64,000 nucleotides of DNA, from positions 1,674,001-1,738,000 of the forward strand of contig NC_048553.1 in the NCBI RefSeq assembly GCF_902806685.2, read 5' to 3'. A model generated the notes under the pieces. That model had not been told where the DNA came from. It ran no database searches and worked only from the letters and a program-made list of their open reading frames with translations. Origin of the DNA: Maniola hyperantus. Lineage: Eukaryota; Arthropoda; Insecta; Lepidoptera; Nymphalidae. The translations under genes were made by a program, and so were the position numbers. Position 1 is the first letter of the stretch, and each line of letters begins with the position of its first letter. Positions 32,154-42,893 of this stretch are shown here, in pieces.

Positions 32154-32394
32154 CTGGAGATAAACTGATAACACATACTGTTGTCAGAGGCAGGTAAGGT
32201 TAACGGACGACTGCCACCGCAATATTGTTGTACAACTCTGGAGTCCTCTTACGAATCCTATTAGTTACAGAAGATTTTCACAACGAAAATTAAAAAAATA
32301 AAAACCTACAGTTTGAAGTTTCAATAGACTACGACCTAATTTCAACTTGCGTGAATAGAGCCGAATCGACGTTCATACGCGTTTATCTTTTACA

Positions 32395-32590
32395 TGTGTA
32401 AAAGGAAAAGGTGACTGACTGACTGATCTTTCAACGCCAGCTCAAACTACTTGACGGATCGGGCTGAAATTTGGCATACGGATACTATTATGACGTCTGC
32501 TAAGAAAGGATTTTTGAAAATTCATCCCCTAAAGAGTTAAAATAGGGGTTTGAAATTTGCGTATTCACGCGGGCGAAGTAATAAGCTAGT
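32395..32590 (+). mobile_element. Family C
   Basis: GTGTAAAAGGAAAAGGTGAC to CACGCGGGCGAAGTAATAAG then CTAGT. Confidence 0.82.
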
Positions 32591-33122
32591 CTTAATACAT
32601 TAAGTGCTAACTTGACACCTACGGTGAGGCATGCACGTGGTTTACTAGGCTAGGCATTAACTTGGCAAGTTACCCATTGGCAGGATATAATGAATTGAGT
32701 AAAATCAACCAGTCTAAGCAGTGCTTTTATGCCTCTATGAGTTGCACGCCACTGTTCTCAACTGACCAAAGTCTGTGGAAGAACGGGTTTCAAAACAGAA
32801 CCTCATTATTGACCTATTATTATATGAATAGGGACTTTTTAGAATTTGTATTTTCCGATCCCACCAGTAGAGTTGGTTACTTCTCTGTCAGATGTGTGCT
32901 GGTTCTACATACGTGCATTGCCCTTACTGTACGGTTGCGAAACAGCGTTGCGATTCAGCGTTTTATGAGTGACAATATATCTATGGAATACCTTATACGT
33001 TTTTAATCTCATTCCTTTATTTTGTTATTCCGAGAAGAATTCCGGTTTACCTGTGGTTAATTTCACACAGCTCTTTAACTAATCAAATCGTAAATTACCC
33101 GAACGACGCGAACTATAAAATG
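32591..33122. other. Intron; chance open frame
   Basis: An open frame of 114 codons (32662-33006, plus strand) shows no domain and no conserved motif. I treat it as chance. Confidence 0.4.
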
Positions 33123-33381
33123 TTCACTATTTTATGGCGTATTAAACTGGGGCCCATTTATTTATCTTTGGGGTTGACGAATACTTAAGGCTTCAAACAC
33201 ATAAAATGCGCGATTATAACTGCATGACTGGGCGGAAGTCATGCTGAAGCGGCCGTATAGTGGACGAACTACTACAATTTTTTTAAATTATGTAATTTAA
33301 AATTAAAATACTAACTGATCGTCTCGACGAACGAATGTCTACTTTCAAAATAATATTAGGTACTTACATTCATTATATTAA

Positions 33382-33552
33382 TAGCTGATACCCGCGACTT
33401 CGTCCGCTTAGAATTAGGTTTTTAAAAATCCCGTGGGAACTCTTCAGCCTATGTCACTCTCCAGGTCTTTATAGCTATACCCATTGCACCGTTGCGACGT
33501 GATTGAAGGACAAACTAACAAACACACACACTTTGGCAATTATAATAAGAGT
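33382..33552 (-). mobile_element. Family B2, reverse
   Basis: GCTGATACCCGCGACTTCGT to GTTGCGACGTGATTGAAGGA; degraded at the end. Confidence 0.82.
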
Positions 33553-33587
33553 ACTGATGTAATTTTTTTAAACAGTTAGGTACATAA

Positions 33588-33780
33588 GGCTTCAGCCAAA
33601 CGAGCGTAATTTTTAAAGTTGTGAGTCGCGTAATTTACGCTGCAATCGGTTTCATACAAAAGTTCTGTTTGTGCCACACGGTCACGTAAAATGAGGCCAG
33701 TTGTTTCTGTTAAACGCAGATCACGCGACGCATTTTACGCGACTCGCAACTCAAAAAATTACGCTCGTCTGGCTGAACCC
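33588..33780. mobile_element. PIF/Harbinger-like MITE with TAA target duplication
   Basis: 193 bp with about 50-bp inverted termini: left GGCTTCAGCCAAACGAGCGT, right ACGCTCGTCTGGCTGAACCC. TAA flanks both sides. A 3-bp TAA/TTA duplication is the usual mark of PIF/Harbinger elements. Non-coding. Confidence 0.88.
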
Positions 33781-34234
33781 TAAGTATTAGAGCATAATAT
33801 TTTTTTAATTGCTAAGCCAAAAAATGAAACCAAAATCAAACCGTTTTGAAGTCGGTTAAAATAGTTGACTATTTTATGGCATATTAAACTGGGTCCCATG
33901 AGTCCACCCATCTCTTTATATTGACGAGATTAGATGGGATTGACGAATAAATACTCATAAAAATGTCGGATACTTACTAATGAGTCGACCTCGGGGTCCG
34001 CTATGTAATAAGGTTTTTCTTGGCGTATCTGTGGACAAAGAAAATAAAATATTAATTAAATAAACCAAAAACATCACTGCCTCACTACCTACCTACTTAT
34101 AATTTATAAATGCGAAAATCATATTTTTTATTATTCTCTTATTTTTTGAAAATCACGTCATTTTATTACCACAGTCCAAGACCCTAAGTATATTGTGTAC
34201 CTAGATGTTTTTTTTTCAGGAGCATAATTTTAAT

Positions 34235-34305
34235 AGATAAAAAAAAAGATTCCGACGAATTGAGAACCTCCTCCTTTTTTTGAAGTCGGTTAAAAATAAG
34301 CATTT
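34235..34305 (-). repeat. Family K fragment
   Basis: CGAATTGAGAACCTCCTCC and TTTGAAGTCGGTTAAAAAT recur in other places (15345, 22440, 33835). Confidence 0.6.
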
Positions 34306-34444
34306 ATAATAATAATTATTTATTTATTAAGGTAAAACCCCAATGCCTAGAAACAAAAATATACAAAAAAAAATTAATAAAAACATATGAAATCATTGTT
34401 CTATTTTATTGTTGTGATTCAAAATTGTCATCAATCCATACTAA

Positions 34445-34691
34445 TCCATACTAATATTATAAATGCTAAAGTGTGTCTGTCTCTCTGTCTGTCCGTCTGT
34501 CTGTCTGTCTGTCTGTCTGTCTGCTAGCCCATCCGTTCAACCGATTTTAACGAAATTTGGTACAGACTACAGAGATAGCTTGCATCCCGGGGAAGGACAT
34601 AGGATGCTTTTTATCCCGGAAAATAAAAGAGTTCCCACTGGATATTTAACAACCTAAATCCACGCGGACGAAGTCGCGGGCATCATCTAGT
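34445..34691 (+). mobile_element. Family B1
   Basis: TACTAATATTATAAATGCTA, an expanded CTGT run, then GGTACAGACTACAGAGATAG, ending GACGAAGTCGCGGGCATCAT then CTAGT. Confidence 0.88.
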
Positions 34692-34954
34692 ACACAATAT
34701 TTATATAGCTCGTCTATTAAGTATAGGTAGAAATAATATAAGCCGACATCTCAATACCCAATCTCTCGGCATGCGAGGTGGGTCCCCTCCTCCGCCCTGC
34801 GGCGAGGAAGTCCCTCATTTTTGGCTCCGGCGACCCGTAACCCCCACTTTTGGACAATTAAATGCTAATAAGATACCTAAGACTCCATGTATTTTCGTAT
34901 TATCTACTTGTGCGGAAAGAAACATGGATATTGGACAAAAAATTAAAAAAAAAA

Positions 34955-35085
34955 ATCTTTTTTATTCGTATAAACTTTTACAAGTACTTACGAATAGTCG
35001 GATGCATCTACCACTGGTTCGGAATGCCTTTCCTACCGAGAAGAACCAGCAAGAAACTCGGCGGTTGCTCTTTTCAAATATTTGA
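34955..35085 (+). repeat. Family O fragment
   Basis: CTTTTACAAGTACTTACGAA, CCACTGGTTCGGAATGCC and GAAACTCGGCGGTTGCTC: the fullest O copy in the window. Confidence 0.72.
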
Positions 35086-35189
35086 TATACCTAGGACCTA
35101 GGTATTTAGATTTGCAAGTACCATTTGGACTATCTAGGTACGTTTTAGCCCTACTGTACTTGGTACAGGGTAAGTACACATCATCAGTA

Positions 35190-35310
35190 CCCTTATTATA
35201 AATGCGAAAGTGTTTGTTTGTTGGTTTGATAGCGCGTGTCTGCAGGGTCTCCTCCCGTCCCCCGCCCCCCCTCATACCCCGATTACCATCTCGACCTGTC
35301 GCTAACTATA
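35190..35310 (+). repeat. B2 start fused to a family F end
   Basis: CTTATTATAAATGCGAAAGT then GTTTGTTTGTTGGTTTG (B2) is followed by CCCGTCCCCCGCCCCCCCTC and CATCTCGACCTGTCGC (F right end). Both pieces are partial. Confidence 0.6.
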
Positions 35311-36285
35311 TCTATATTTTTTTTTTCCTTGTCATTATCTGCAATCAGTCGGGGGACTATAAGCAGATTTTTTGTGCTGAATTTGGTATTGGGAAACGAG
35401 GGAGCCATTGGCTACTGCTCCCACGTCCATCAGATATCGAGCACATCAGCTCGTTTCAGTCTTTTTACTCTAGGGGCAGCTAGAAGTGAGTTAGCGAGTG
35501 GGTATACCTATATTTGACTATCAAATCAGCGTTACATACTCGGTAAATTCGCGGAGTTCAACTATTTAAACAAGGAAACCAGAAAATGGGACATTTATAC
35601 AAAAGTCCGCACCACGTTTTAAGGTGACGCAGTACGCTCGACCGAACCTGTTTGCTTTTCACTTGACATTGTATGAGAAAGGCGAGAGGCACGATGATTT
35701 TCACCGAAATCAAGGGTTTAGGAAAAGTTTTTTTGAGAAAAACTACTGAGTTTATGTTTGCAAAATAATAGTTATTTCCACTAATGAATAAATAAATTAT
35801 GTTTGATGTTAAATTTCTTTAGAGTTTTCATACCCCTAATCGTATTTATTTACGCCCAAAGATATCTATGAAGAATCTTTTGAGGCTCGTAACTTTAAAA
35901 TCAATATTTTTTTCAATGTTTCATATATCAATAAACCTAGATGATCACGAAATTAATCGATACAATACTTAGTTTTGAGCGTACAGTATCAAATAATGTA
36001 GTTATTACCCTCCTACGTTTGTATGAAGAAAGCACCTTCCTGAGCCCCGTTAATACACGTGTATTCTAAGGTGGTGTAGTTAGCTAGGTAATAAAATAAA
36101 ACGGTGTTTGACCAAATGCAAATAGCAAGACGGCCTGGATGAGAAGGCGAGGCCGGGTCTTAAAGCGAGGCTAATAAAATGCTCGCGCTTGGCTGCGCGC
36201 GCGCAGTCATAGAGTAAATGAAGGCAGAAGATGTTATCACACCGTAACCGAGTGTGGTGATTACCTCCACACAAATCAACGTAAA
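35311..36285. other. Intron, nothing recognised
   Basis: It includes a 14-bp palindrome CTGCGCGCGCGCAG at 36193-36206. No gene is seen. Confidence 0.4.
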
Positions 36286-36319
36286 AGTAGACTGTATAAA
36301 TCTTTTTATACAGTCTGCT
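36286..36319. repeat. Hairpin with 12-bp perfect stem
   Basis: AGACTGTATAAA and TTTATACAGTCT flank a TCTT loop; three further outer positions also pair (one G-T). Confidence 0.75.
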
Positions 36320-36411
36320 AAATTCTTTCGACGATTCAGAAGCACTCGTAAAATTTTATTGGAAAAGAAATATCTCTGTAATACATTTGCATAATTTTGT
36401 AGCTATTAAGG

Positions 36412-36585
36412 TTACAAAAAATAGCTCAACCGGTAAAGGAGTGAACTGAAAACCGAAAGGTCACCGGTTCAAACCCCGCCCGTTGCACTATTGTCGTACC
36501 TACTCCTAGCACAAGCCTGACGCTTAGTTGGACAGGAAAGGGGAATATTAGTCATTTAACATGGCTAATATTCTTTAAAAAAAAC
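36412..36585 (+). mobile_element. tRNA-derived SINE, family D, with 7-bp flanking repeat
   Basis: ATAGCTCAACCGGTAAAGGA, GGTTCAAACCCCGCC, CTAGCACAAGCCTGACGC and an A-rich tail. ATTAAGG flanks it at 36405-36411 and 36586-36592. Confidence 0.88.
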
Positions 36586-36769
36586 ATTAAGGAGACCGCT
36601 CAAAAAATATATTACATACGAAAAAATGATGACATCTTTTCCACATCTTTTTCATATGATAAATAATACTTTCCAAAACTGAAAATGAAAAAAAAATACA
36701 ATGTTTGTGTACTTTTATTAACACTGTGGCTTATTCTGTAGTTAAACCTACTTAAACAAGAGTACATTA

Positions 36770-36852
36770 ACACCATCCCTTTCATAATGCTCCCCGCGGA
36801 AAATGATAGCACTAGATTTAGATTAGTTGAGTAAAGAGATTGTCTACAACAG
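36770..36852. mobile_element. Family G right half, interrupted by M
   Basis: CGGAAAATGATAGCACTAGA and AAAGAGATTGTCTACAACAG then AGAAT. The expected ...CGGCCCC end is displaced to after 37236 (GGCCAC). Confidence 0.6.
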
Positions 36853-37236
36853 AATTGGGTATTTTACTACATTTGAATTTGATAAATATTATTACTTTAT
36901 AGTTTATAACTAGGATGAAAATAATGATGTACGCTGAATTTTTTTTTAAATCCAACAAAGATTTACAAAGTTACAGGCATCTTAATTTTGGAGTGGAAGG
37001 GTCTTCTATCCCATTCTCGCAAAACGAAAATTTGTATGAAACCGCACGAAGCTACTATGGCATTTGTCAAAATGACGTCATAATTCTATATTGCTATCTC
37101 TGTCTAATCAGAAATATTTAAATGCTTATAACTTTTTTATTATTTGATCGATTTAATTAGTTTTTTCAGTTTACGTCATTATTTTTATTCTAGTTTGTAA
37201 TAAAGTAATAAAAAAATTGGAGTCAAATACCCAATT
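36853..37236. mobile_element. MITE family M, copy 2
   Basis: 384 bp with inverted ends AATTGGGTATTT / AAATACCCAATT. The same body as 11273-11672 in the opposite orientation, with CCGCACGAAGCTACTATGG and AAATGACGTCATAATTC inside. Confidence 0.82.
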
Positions 37237-37599
37237 GGCCACACTATCAACTTTTGTAAAAACAGTAAAGTTTTTGCTCTTAAAACAATAAAGTAACTTT
37301 CATTCGACAAAAAATTAATTGCTTGAAAATATTGACTAGGGAAACGTGCGCAAGTCTCCATTACCCATTACTTTAAAACAATGAGGCATATTATAAGTTT
37401 TCTTTTTTTTTTAAACTGCCTTCTCTATTATTCTTTGACAACATGAGAACCTTTTTTTTCGAAACAACGTAAGCTTGACCGGAAATGCGATACTATCACG
37501 CATCTATGCACCGCCCGGATTATTCGATGGCTTTCCATTATTATTACAAGCAAAATCTATGAGAAACAAAGAAACATAACAGACGTACCAACCCACCAA

Positions 37600-37912
37600 C
37601 CCGGTTGGCAACTAAATAGAGTATTCGCATCTTTTTCTGACCAAAGTAATAAGAAAAAGACTAATAAACTTATTATGCGTACAAAATGACTTCTCACGCG
37701 CCATTTTAACTTTGTGTGACTTCGTGACTATAGAGTTTACTATGCCAGTCTTGAGTATAGTGCAGTGTTTAAATTTGTAGAGTATAGCACTAAAGTCATT
37801 AATTTAAAATTTTATTATATTTGTATGTCCTTTTTTAGCAATATTAAAAAGAAAAAGATGCAGATATTCTTAATTTAGTTTAGAGAAAGACAGCAGGTTA
37901 GGCGCCATTTTC
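37600..37912. mobile_element. MITE family H, copy 2
   Basis: AGAGTATTCGCATC near the left and GATGCAGATATTCTTAATTT near the right, as in 3313-3598. The interior holds ACTTCTCACGCGCCATTTTA, also found at 43481. Confidence 0.72.
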
Positions 37913-38086
37913 TCTTTGAAGTACACTTGTAATTGACAAACATACTGTAGTCCCTTTCTTATTTTTTGTGAAAATATTACCATAAAACTTAAAGCTAGCC
38001 TTTATTTGTACTGTAGTTAATTTGAATATTAATTTTTAGTCATGTTGTATAGACGTTTTGGTGTACAAAAAAAAATCAGTTTGATA

Positions 38087-38251
38087 TAAGTCCCGCAAAT
38101 TGCTATAGCGCTGGAACCATGTCTCATTAACATCAAAATGATGTCATTTTGACGTCAGCCGAAATAAAAATATACCATCAGCTCGAAACTTCAGTCTAGT
38201 GCTGACGTCATTAAAATGGCCGCCACGCGTATTAGCAATTAGCGGGACTTA
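38087..38251. mobile_element. MITE family I, copy 2
   Basis: Starts TAAGTCCCGCAAATTGC and ends AGCGGGACTTA. Two TGACGTCA palindromes (38150, 38203) are kept; the first site has become TGATGTCA. Confidence 0.87.
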
Positions 38252-38611
38252 TTGCATCAGCAGAACCAAGTTGACTCGTCTGTTAACAGTGAAAAACACC
38301 TTGCAACAAAGTCTACCTTTTTGTTCATAAAATATAGTGTTACGGTTTCACTGTGTATGAGATGATCACTGATGCATAGAGTTTGGCAAACGTTTTTTTC
38401 TCCGTGTAATTATCTAAACCCATAAATCTGTTTCATACTGACTGACTGACAGATAACAAATTATCAAGCAAACAGACTGCGTCATCTCAGACATGATTCA
38501 AACAAACGACTACAAAAAAAATAATCTGAAGTCGCTAAAAATGTTAAAAAGTTTGCTAAACAAAAGTAGGTAATATACATTACATGGTGCTTTATATAGA
38601 TATAGGTAGGT
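38252..38611. other. Intron, nothing recognised
   Basis: No shared repeat or coding similarity. Confidence 0.4.
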
Positions 38612-39250
38612 ATGATGCCCGCGACTTCGTCTGCGTGGATTTAGGTTTTTAAAAATCCCGTGGGAACTCTTTGATTTACCGGAATAGAAAGTAGCCTATG
38701 TCACTCTCCAGGCTTTTAACTATATTCATGCAAAAAACCGGCCAAGTGCGAGTCAGGCTCGCGCAACGAGGGTTCCGTACTGCATTCGTATTTTTTCGAC
38801 ATTTTGCACGATTATTCAAAAACTATGATGCATAAAAATAAATAAAAATCTGTTTTAGAATGCATACGTAAAGTCCTTTCATATGATACCCCACTTGATA
38901 TGGTTATCTTACTTCGAAAATTTAAAATACAAATTTTTATTTCATGACCACAATTTTTTTTGTGTGTGATGTAACCATAAATACAAGGTTTTCAGACTTT
39001 TTCCCTAATGTCTGCTATAAGACCTACTTACCTGCCAAATTTCATGATTCTAGGTCAACGGGAGCACTCTGTAGTTTTATTGACAGACAGACAACAAAGT
39101 GATCCTATAAAGGTTCCGTTTTTCCTTTTGAGGTACGGAACCCTCAAAATTAAGTCGATCCGTCGCTGTCTGTTCCCGGGGTGCAACCTATCTCTGCACC
39201 TTTCGTCAAAATCAGATTTATCAGTTATAACCATTTTATAATTTATAATA
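38612..39250 (-). mobile_element. Family B copy split by family A
   Basis: The B2-like first part ends at CATGCAAAAAA (38735). B resumes after 39147 with AAGTCGATCCGTCGCTG, then continues with B1-like GTGCAACCTATCTCTGCACC, so it may be a B2/B1 mosaic. Confidence 0.78.
38736..39147 (-). mobile_element. Family A nested in B
   Basis: From CCGGCCAAGTGCGAGTCAGG to CCTTTTGAGGTACGGAACCC. Inserted in an A run of the B element. Confidence 0.88.
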
Positions 39251-39703
39251 TTATTATATCTAGTATGGATTCGTAAAAACTATAGGTAATTACTTATTTT
39301 ACTTTAATGCATTATTAAGTAACTGCAATTACTTAATATCAGTGTTAACTGCTAACTGATAACAATCGCAAAAAATACCAAAAAAACTTCCAAGAGATTC
39401 CTTTGTTAAAATTATCTCATTGTTTTAATTTATAGTTTTGTTGCGATTATTCCGTAGAAACGACATGAATACTTAAAGAACCGATGGCAGAAAATTCGAA
39501 GGAAAATGTACAGCTTCATCTCGACCTATAGACAGCCACTATACCACCGAGATACTTTGAAAAGGCAGAAATAACAAAAAAAACATAATCCCATATATAA
39601 CATATTATCACTTTAATTTTTTAAGCCAAAGTCAAATATGATGCTTTTGTCTGTATTTTTACTTCTTATGGTGATACAAATAAAAAGTACTTATTCAATC
39701 ACT
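39251..39703. other. Intron, nothing recognised
   Basis: No shared repeat or coding similarity. Confidence 0.4.
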
Positions 39704-39912
39704 AAATGATGCCCACGACTTCGTGGATTAAGGATTTTTTTTAAAATCCCGTGCGAACTCTTTGATTTTTCGGGATAAAAATTAGCCTATGTCCTTCCCC
39801 GGGGTGCGTGCTATACCGGAACTATATTTTGTCAAAATCGGTTGAACGAATGGGCCGCGAAAAGCTAGCAGACAGACAGACACACTTTCGTATTTATACT
39901 ATTAGTATGGAT
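39704..39912 (-). mobile_element. Family B1, reverse
   Basis: AAATGATGCCCACGACTTCG to GACAGACAGACACACTTTCG then TATTAGTATGGAT. There is a small deletion near the start. Confidence 0.85.
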
Positions 39913-40379
39913 TCATTCATGTATTAATACAGGTGCCTAAATAACCACCAGCTCTCTAAGTATAATTATTAATATGTAAATGTAAAGATGTTAGTTTACA
40001 ACAAAATGTCGTGAGCCATAAAAATAAACACCCTAGACATAGACTATAGAGTATAGATACTATAGACAAATAAAATAACTTTAACAAACAGTAGTGAAAT
40101 TTTTGACTCGCCCCAAATTTCTTTGTCCCTTACATTGTCGTTTTCTGTACCTGAGCCCTTTTGTACATTTAAAGCGAAATACCCCATTGTTTGAGTAATT
40201 GAATAAATGCCTTCTCAGCCCTTTTGTAATCCTCCCTTTAAGGACGCGTAAGAATTAAGGATACATCTTGTCTCTTTTTTCGCCGCAAAGCGTTTTGCGT
40301 TATCCGATACGATATCGTGTGGTGTGCCAATCCGATATCATCATCATAATCTAATCTTGCTGACTTATAACTACTATTG

Positions 40380-40700
40380 AAAAAAGTCAAAAGTCTAAAA
40401 TCAATCATTTATACAAAATAGGTAAAATTTACACTTTTTGATTGTCAGTTGTTGGATTTGTGTTATATACCTAGTGGTGGTAATTAATTACGTTAACTTA
40501 AAACTAGAGTTACGAGAGTTCCAAATGGGCCCAAGTCTTAGAAGAGCCCACAACAAACTCAGCCTTGACTCTTGAGTACGGGTCTTCTCTCTGAATGAGA
40601 ACGGTTTAGGCTGCAGTTCACCACGCTGCTCAAGTACGGATTGGTAGATTTCACACACCTTTTTAGAACTCGTGGAGAATTTTCTGGGATGTATTTTCAA
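40380..40700 (-). repeat. Family N tail joined to a partial family E
   Basis: GTAATTAATTACGTTAACTT then AAAACTAGAGTTACGAGAG is the N tail. From about 40515, ATGAGAACGGTTTAGGC and ATTTCACACACCTTTTTAGA are the reversed E tail, without a tRNA head. Confidence 0.6.
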
Positions 40701-41875
40701 ATATTCAATAATGTAACTTTGAAATCACACATTACAGAAATCCGACAAACCACAGACACAGATGTTTGCTTCTAGAACGTATCTACAATTTTTTTTGAGT
40801 TTGATTGGTTAGTATTAAAATGAGAACTAAACTACGATTGTATGGGTAGCGCTGGCCGGTAGCACGCTAGAATTATACCTACTTCTCTTAAACTGCATCA
40901 TTGAGTATGGTGAGATCATAAAAAAGCAGAAAAAACTCTCAAGGCACCAGTTTTGTGACCCAAATTCCATGACTACCTGACTGAATTAAATATACGGAAC
41001 CCATCATTAAATTCATAAGGTAATCGAAGCTTCCAAAAGCGTGGACATAAACCCAAACAATTGATAATGAACTCTATTTATCACACATTACAGTGCACAT
41101 TCAATTGAAGACTTAAAATTCACTTGTTACTTTACGTAGATAATGGTAAGTCGACATCGAAAATCGCTACCAAACGTGGTACCCTGTAATTTGTAATAAA
41201 AAATCTATTTATAAGATAAAACGAAGCATCGCGAGGCTACCTAAGATGCCTGTAGATCGATCTTCATAACTTTTTAATAAATCAAAAGTTCCAAACCATT
41301 TTGACGCTTGTCACATTGATCATACGATATGGATTCGCACGTCAGCCGCCACAGTTAATTATTCTATAATGCGTAAAGCTTGAATTTTGTAATTTAGTTA
41401 AGTCGCCTCCTATTTAATAACTTTTTATGCGTTCGGGCAGGTGATTTTTTTTTTTGGTGTTCGAAGTTTTTTTTTCTGAAGTATCGGGCCCCGGCTTCTG
41501 AGGTAGTTCGTTATAAAAATTATAGTGTTTTAATACTTTAGCTCTCTCTTATAAATTTTTATTGATAAGCTGCGCGTGCGACGCCGGGTCACGTGTCAGT
41601 TTAATGGCGATGTTGCGGAGGCTATAAATTACGAATCGTTAATTTAATGTCCTAACTCTTGTGTCTATGTCTATCACTTGTCACTTCTTTATTAGGTTAG
41701 AGCCACAGAATTTTAATTGAGGTAATAGAAATGGCATACTACATTTAATAGGTAACGGAGCCATAGCGCCCATAGCCTATAACGTTTTGATTAACTTACA
41801 TAATAATATTAGTTATTGTCTTGTTTCAAATTGTCGTCTACCGTTTTTCATAGATCACTACTCCTGCAAAAGTGT
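40701..41875. other. Intron, nothing recognised
   Basis: AT-rich, with a GC-richer patch around 41565-41630 that contains CACGTG (41591). No gene is seen. Confidence 0.4.
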
Positions 41876-42202
41876 AATCTGGTTGTCGGTTTGTCCTTCA
41901 ATCACAAAATCAAAGAGTTTCCATTTCCCAAATTGACCGGCTCGTTGGAAAGCCTGGAGTACCGCAGAGACGGTATAAGCTCTCTTTGTGTGTTCTATTG
42001 CCTTTATAATGGGGAGTACTCTGGAGAGTTGTTTGACCTCATTCCATCCTCCTTTTTCTAAGTACAACCGCACCGCACGCCTTTTGTCTACGAATATCCG
42101 TATCAAAGCTTCACTATTGGGACCTACAGCTTCGTGGTCGTCAACCAGTAGACGTTCACAGCTGGACATAGTGACATAGTGGACATGGTGCGAGATTGCC
42201 AT
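41876..42202 (-). pseudogene. Unrecognised open frame ending in a B fragment
   Basis: A minus-strand frame of 114 codons contains CERLLVDDHEAVGPNSEAL and SRVLPIIKAIEHTKRAYTVS and ends in translated B repeat (complement of 41876-41920). The first about 85 residues have protein-like composition and lie beside an RTE fragment, so they may be an old transposon or host-derived relic. I do not recognise the family. Confidence 0.3.
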
Positions 42203-42240
42203 TCCTTAGGATCCCAACGTCAATCGGTTCATCGAACTAT

Positions 42241-42480
42241 ATGTCCCGCTCATCTCACTTTAGCTTCGAGCCTGTTGTGCTATGGAATATATAGGTTACT
42301 CTACGGATCTCCTCATTTCTGATTTGATCAACTCTGAGCATAGAGTCACTCTATCGCCCGCTGAGTGAATCTGAGCTTTCTTATCAGAGCCATAGTTAGC
42401 GACCATGTCTCGGATCCAAATATCATTACTGGCAACACGACTTATTAGCAAGATATTGGGTGCACACAGTATATTTTGAA
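42241..42480 (-). pseudogene. RTE-type LINE polyprotein fragment (degenerate)
   Basis: Minus strand reads LPVMIFGSETWSLTMALIRK then LRFTQRAIE with frame breaks. The same conserved region as 1195-1400. Family L inserted at its right-hand edge. Confidence 0.75.
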
Positions 42481-42481
42481 C

Positions 42482-42893
42482 CGTAGATTGAGCAACCGCG
42501 TATGAGATAGCTATAGCACGACGTAACGATGAATAACAAGACAATTATTACCATTGTTTAGTAGTCAATATTTGTATTAACTATTAACCGATCAACTATT
42601 TGTATTAAACGTTTTTTATGTGAAAACAAGTAAATAACTAATGAGAAATTCAATGACGCCACGAATTCTCAGAGTTTGTTTTACAACTAAAGTTGTATTC
42701 CTTCCTTGTAAAAATCGGTTACACGATAAAGGACATAAAATAGGTTAGCTGCGTCTCTGTTTATCACATTAGTAAGTTACTTAGTATAAACAGAGACGCA
42801 GCTATAAGCATAAACTGCTTATCTGTGCTCTCTTTTTAGTGTGAATGAGAAAGCAAACGTTCCTTTATCTAGCTTTATTACTCTATCTACGTT
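42482..42893. mobile_element. MITE family L, copy 2, with 8-bp target duplication
   Basis: The body matches 10679-11083. TTTTGAAC precedes the left end (CGTAGAT) and follows the right end (CTATCTACG): a perfect 8-bp duplication. Most of the left terminal repeat is deleted. It contains an extra inverted segment at 42786-42803. Confidence 0.85.
42747..42803. repeat. 18-bp perfect inverted repeat unique to this L copy
   Basis: AGCTGCGTCTCTGTTTAT (42747-42764) is exactly reversed at 42786-42803. The paralogue near 10970 has only the first arm. Confidence 0.92.

Larger units (their letters stand above)
33123..33950 (+). repeat. Direct repeat pair 742 bp apart
   Basis: ACTATTTTATGGCGTATTAA (33126) and ACTATTTTATGGCATATTAA (33868), each followed by ACTGGGGCCCA or ACTGGGTCCCA and later by TTGACGAATA. 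The pair brackets a B element and a PIF-like MITE. Confidence 0.65.

Noticed and set aside
32662..33006. 114-codon plus-strand open frame
   Set aside because: No domain or repeat origin seen; treated as chance because no supporting signal exists.
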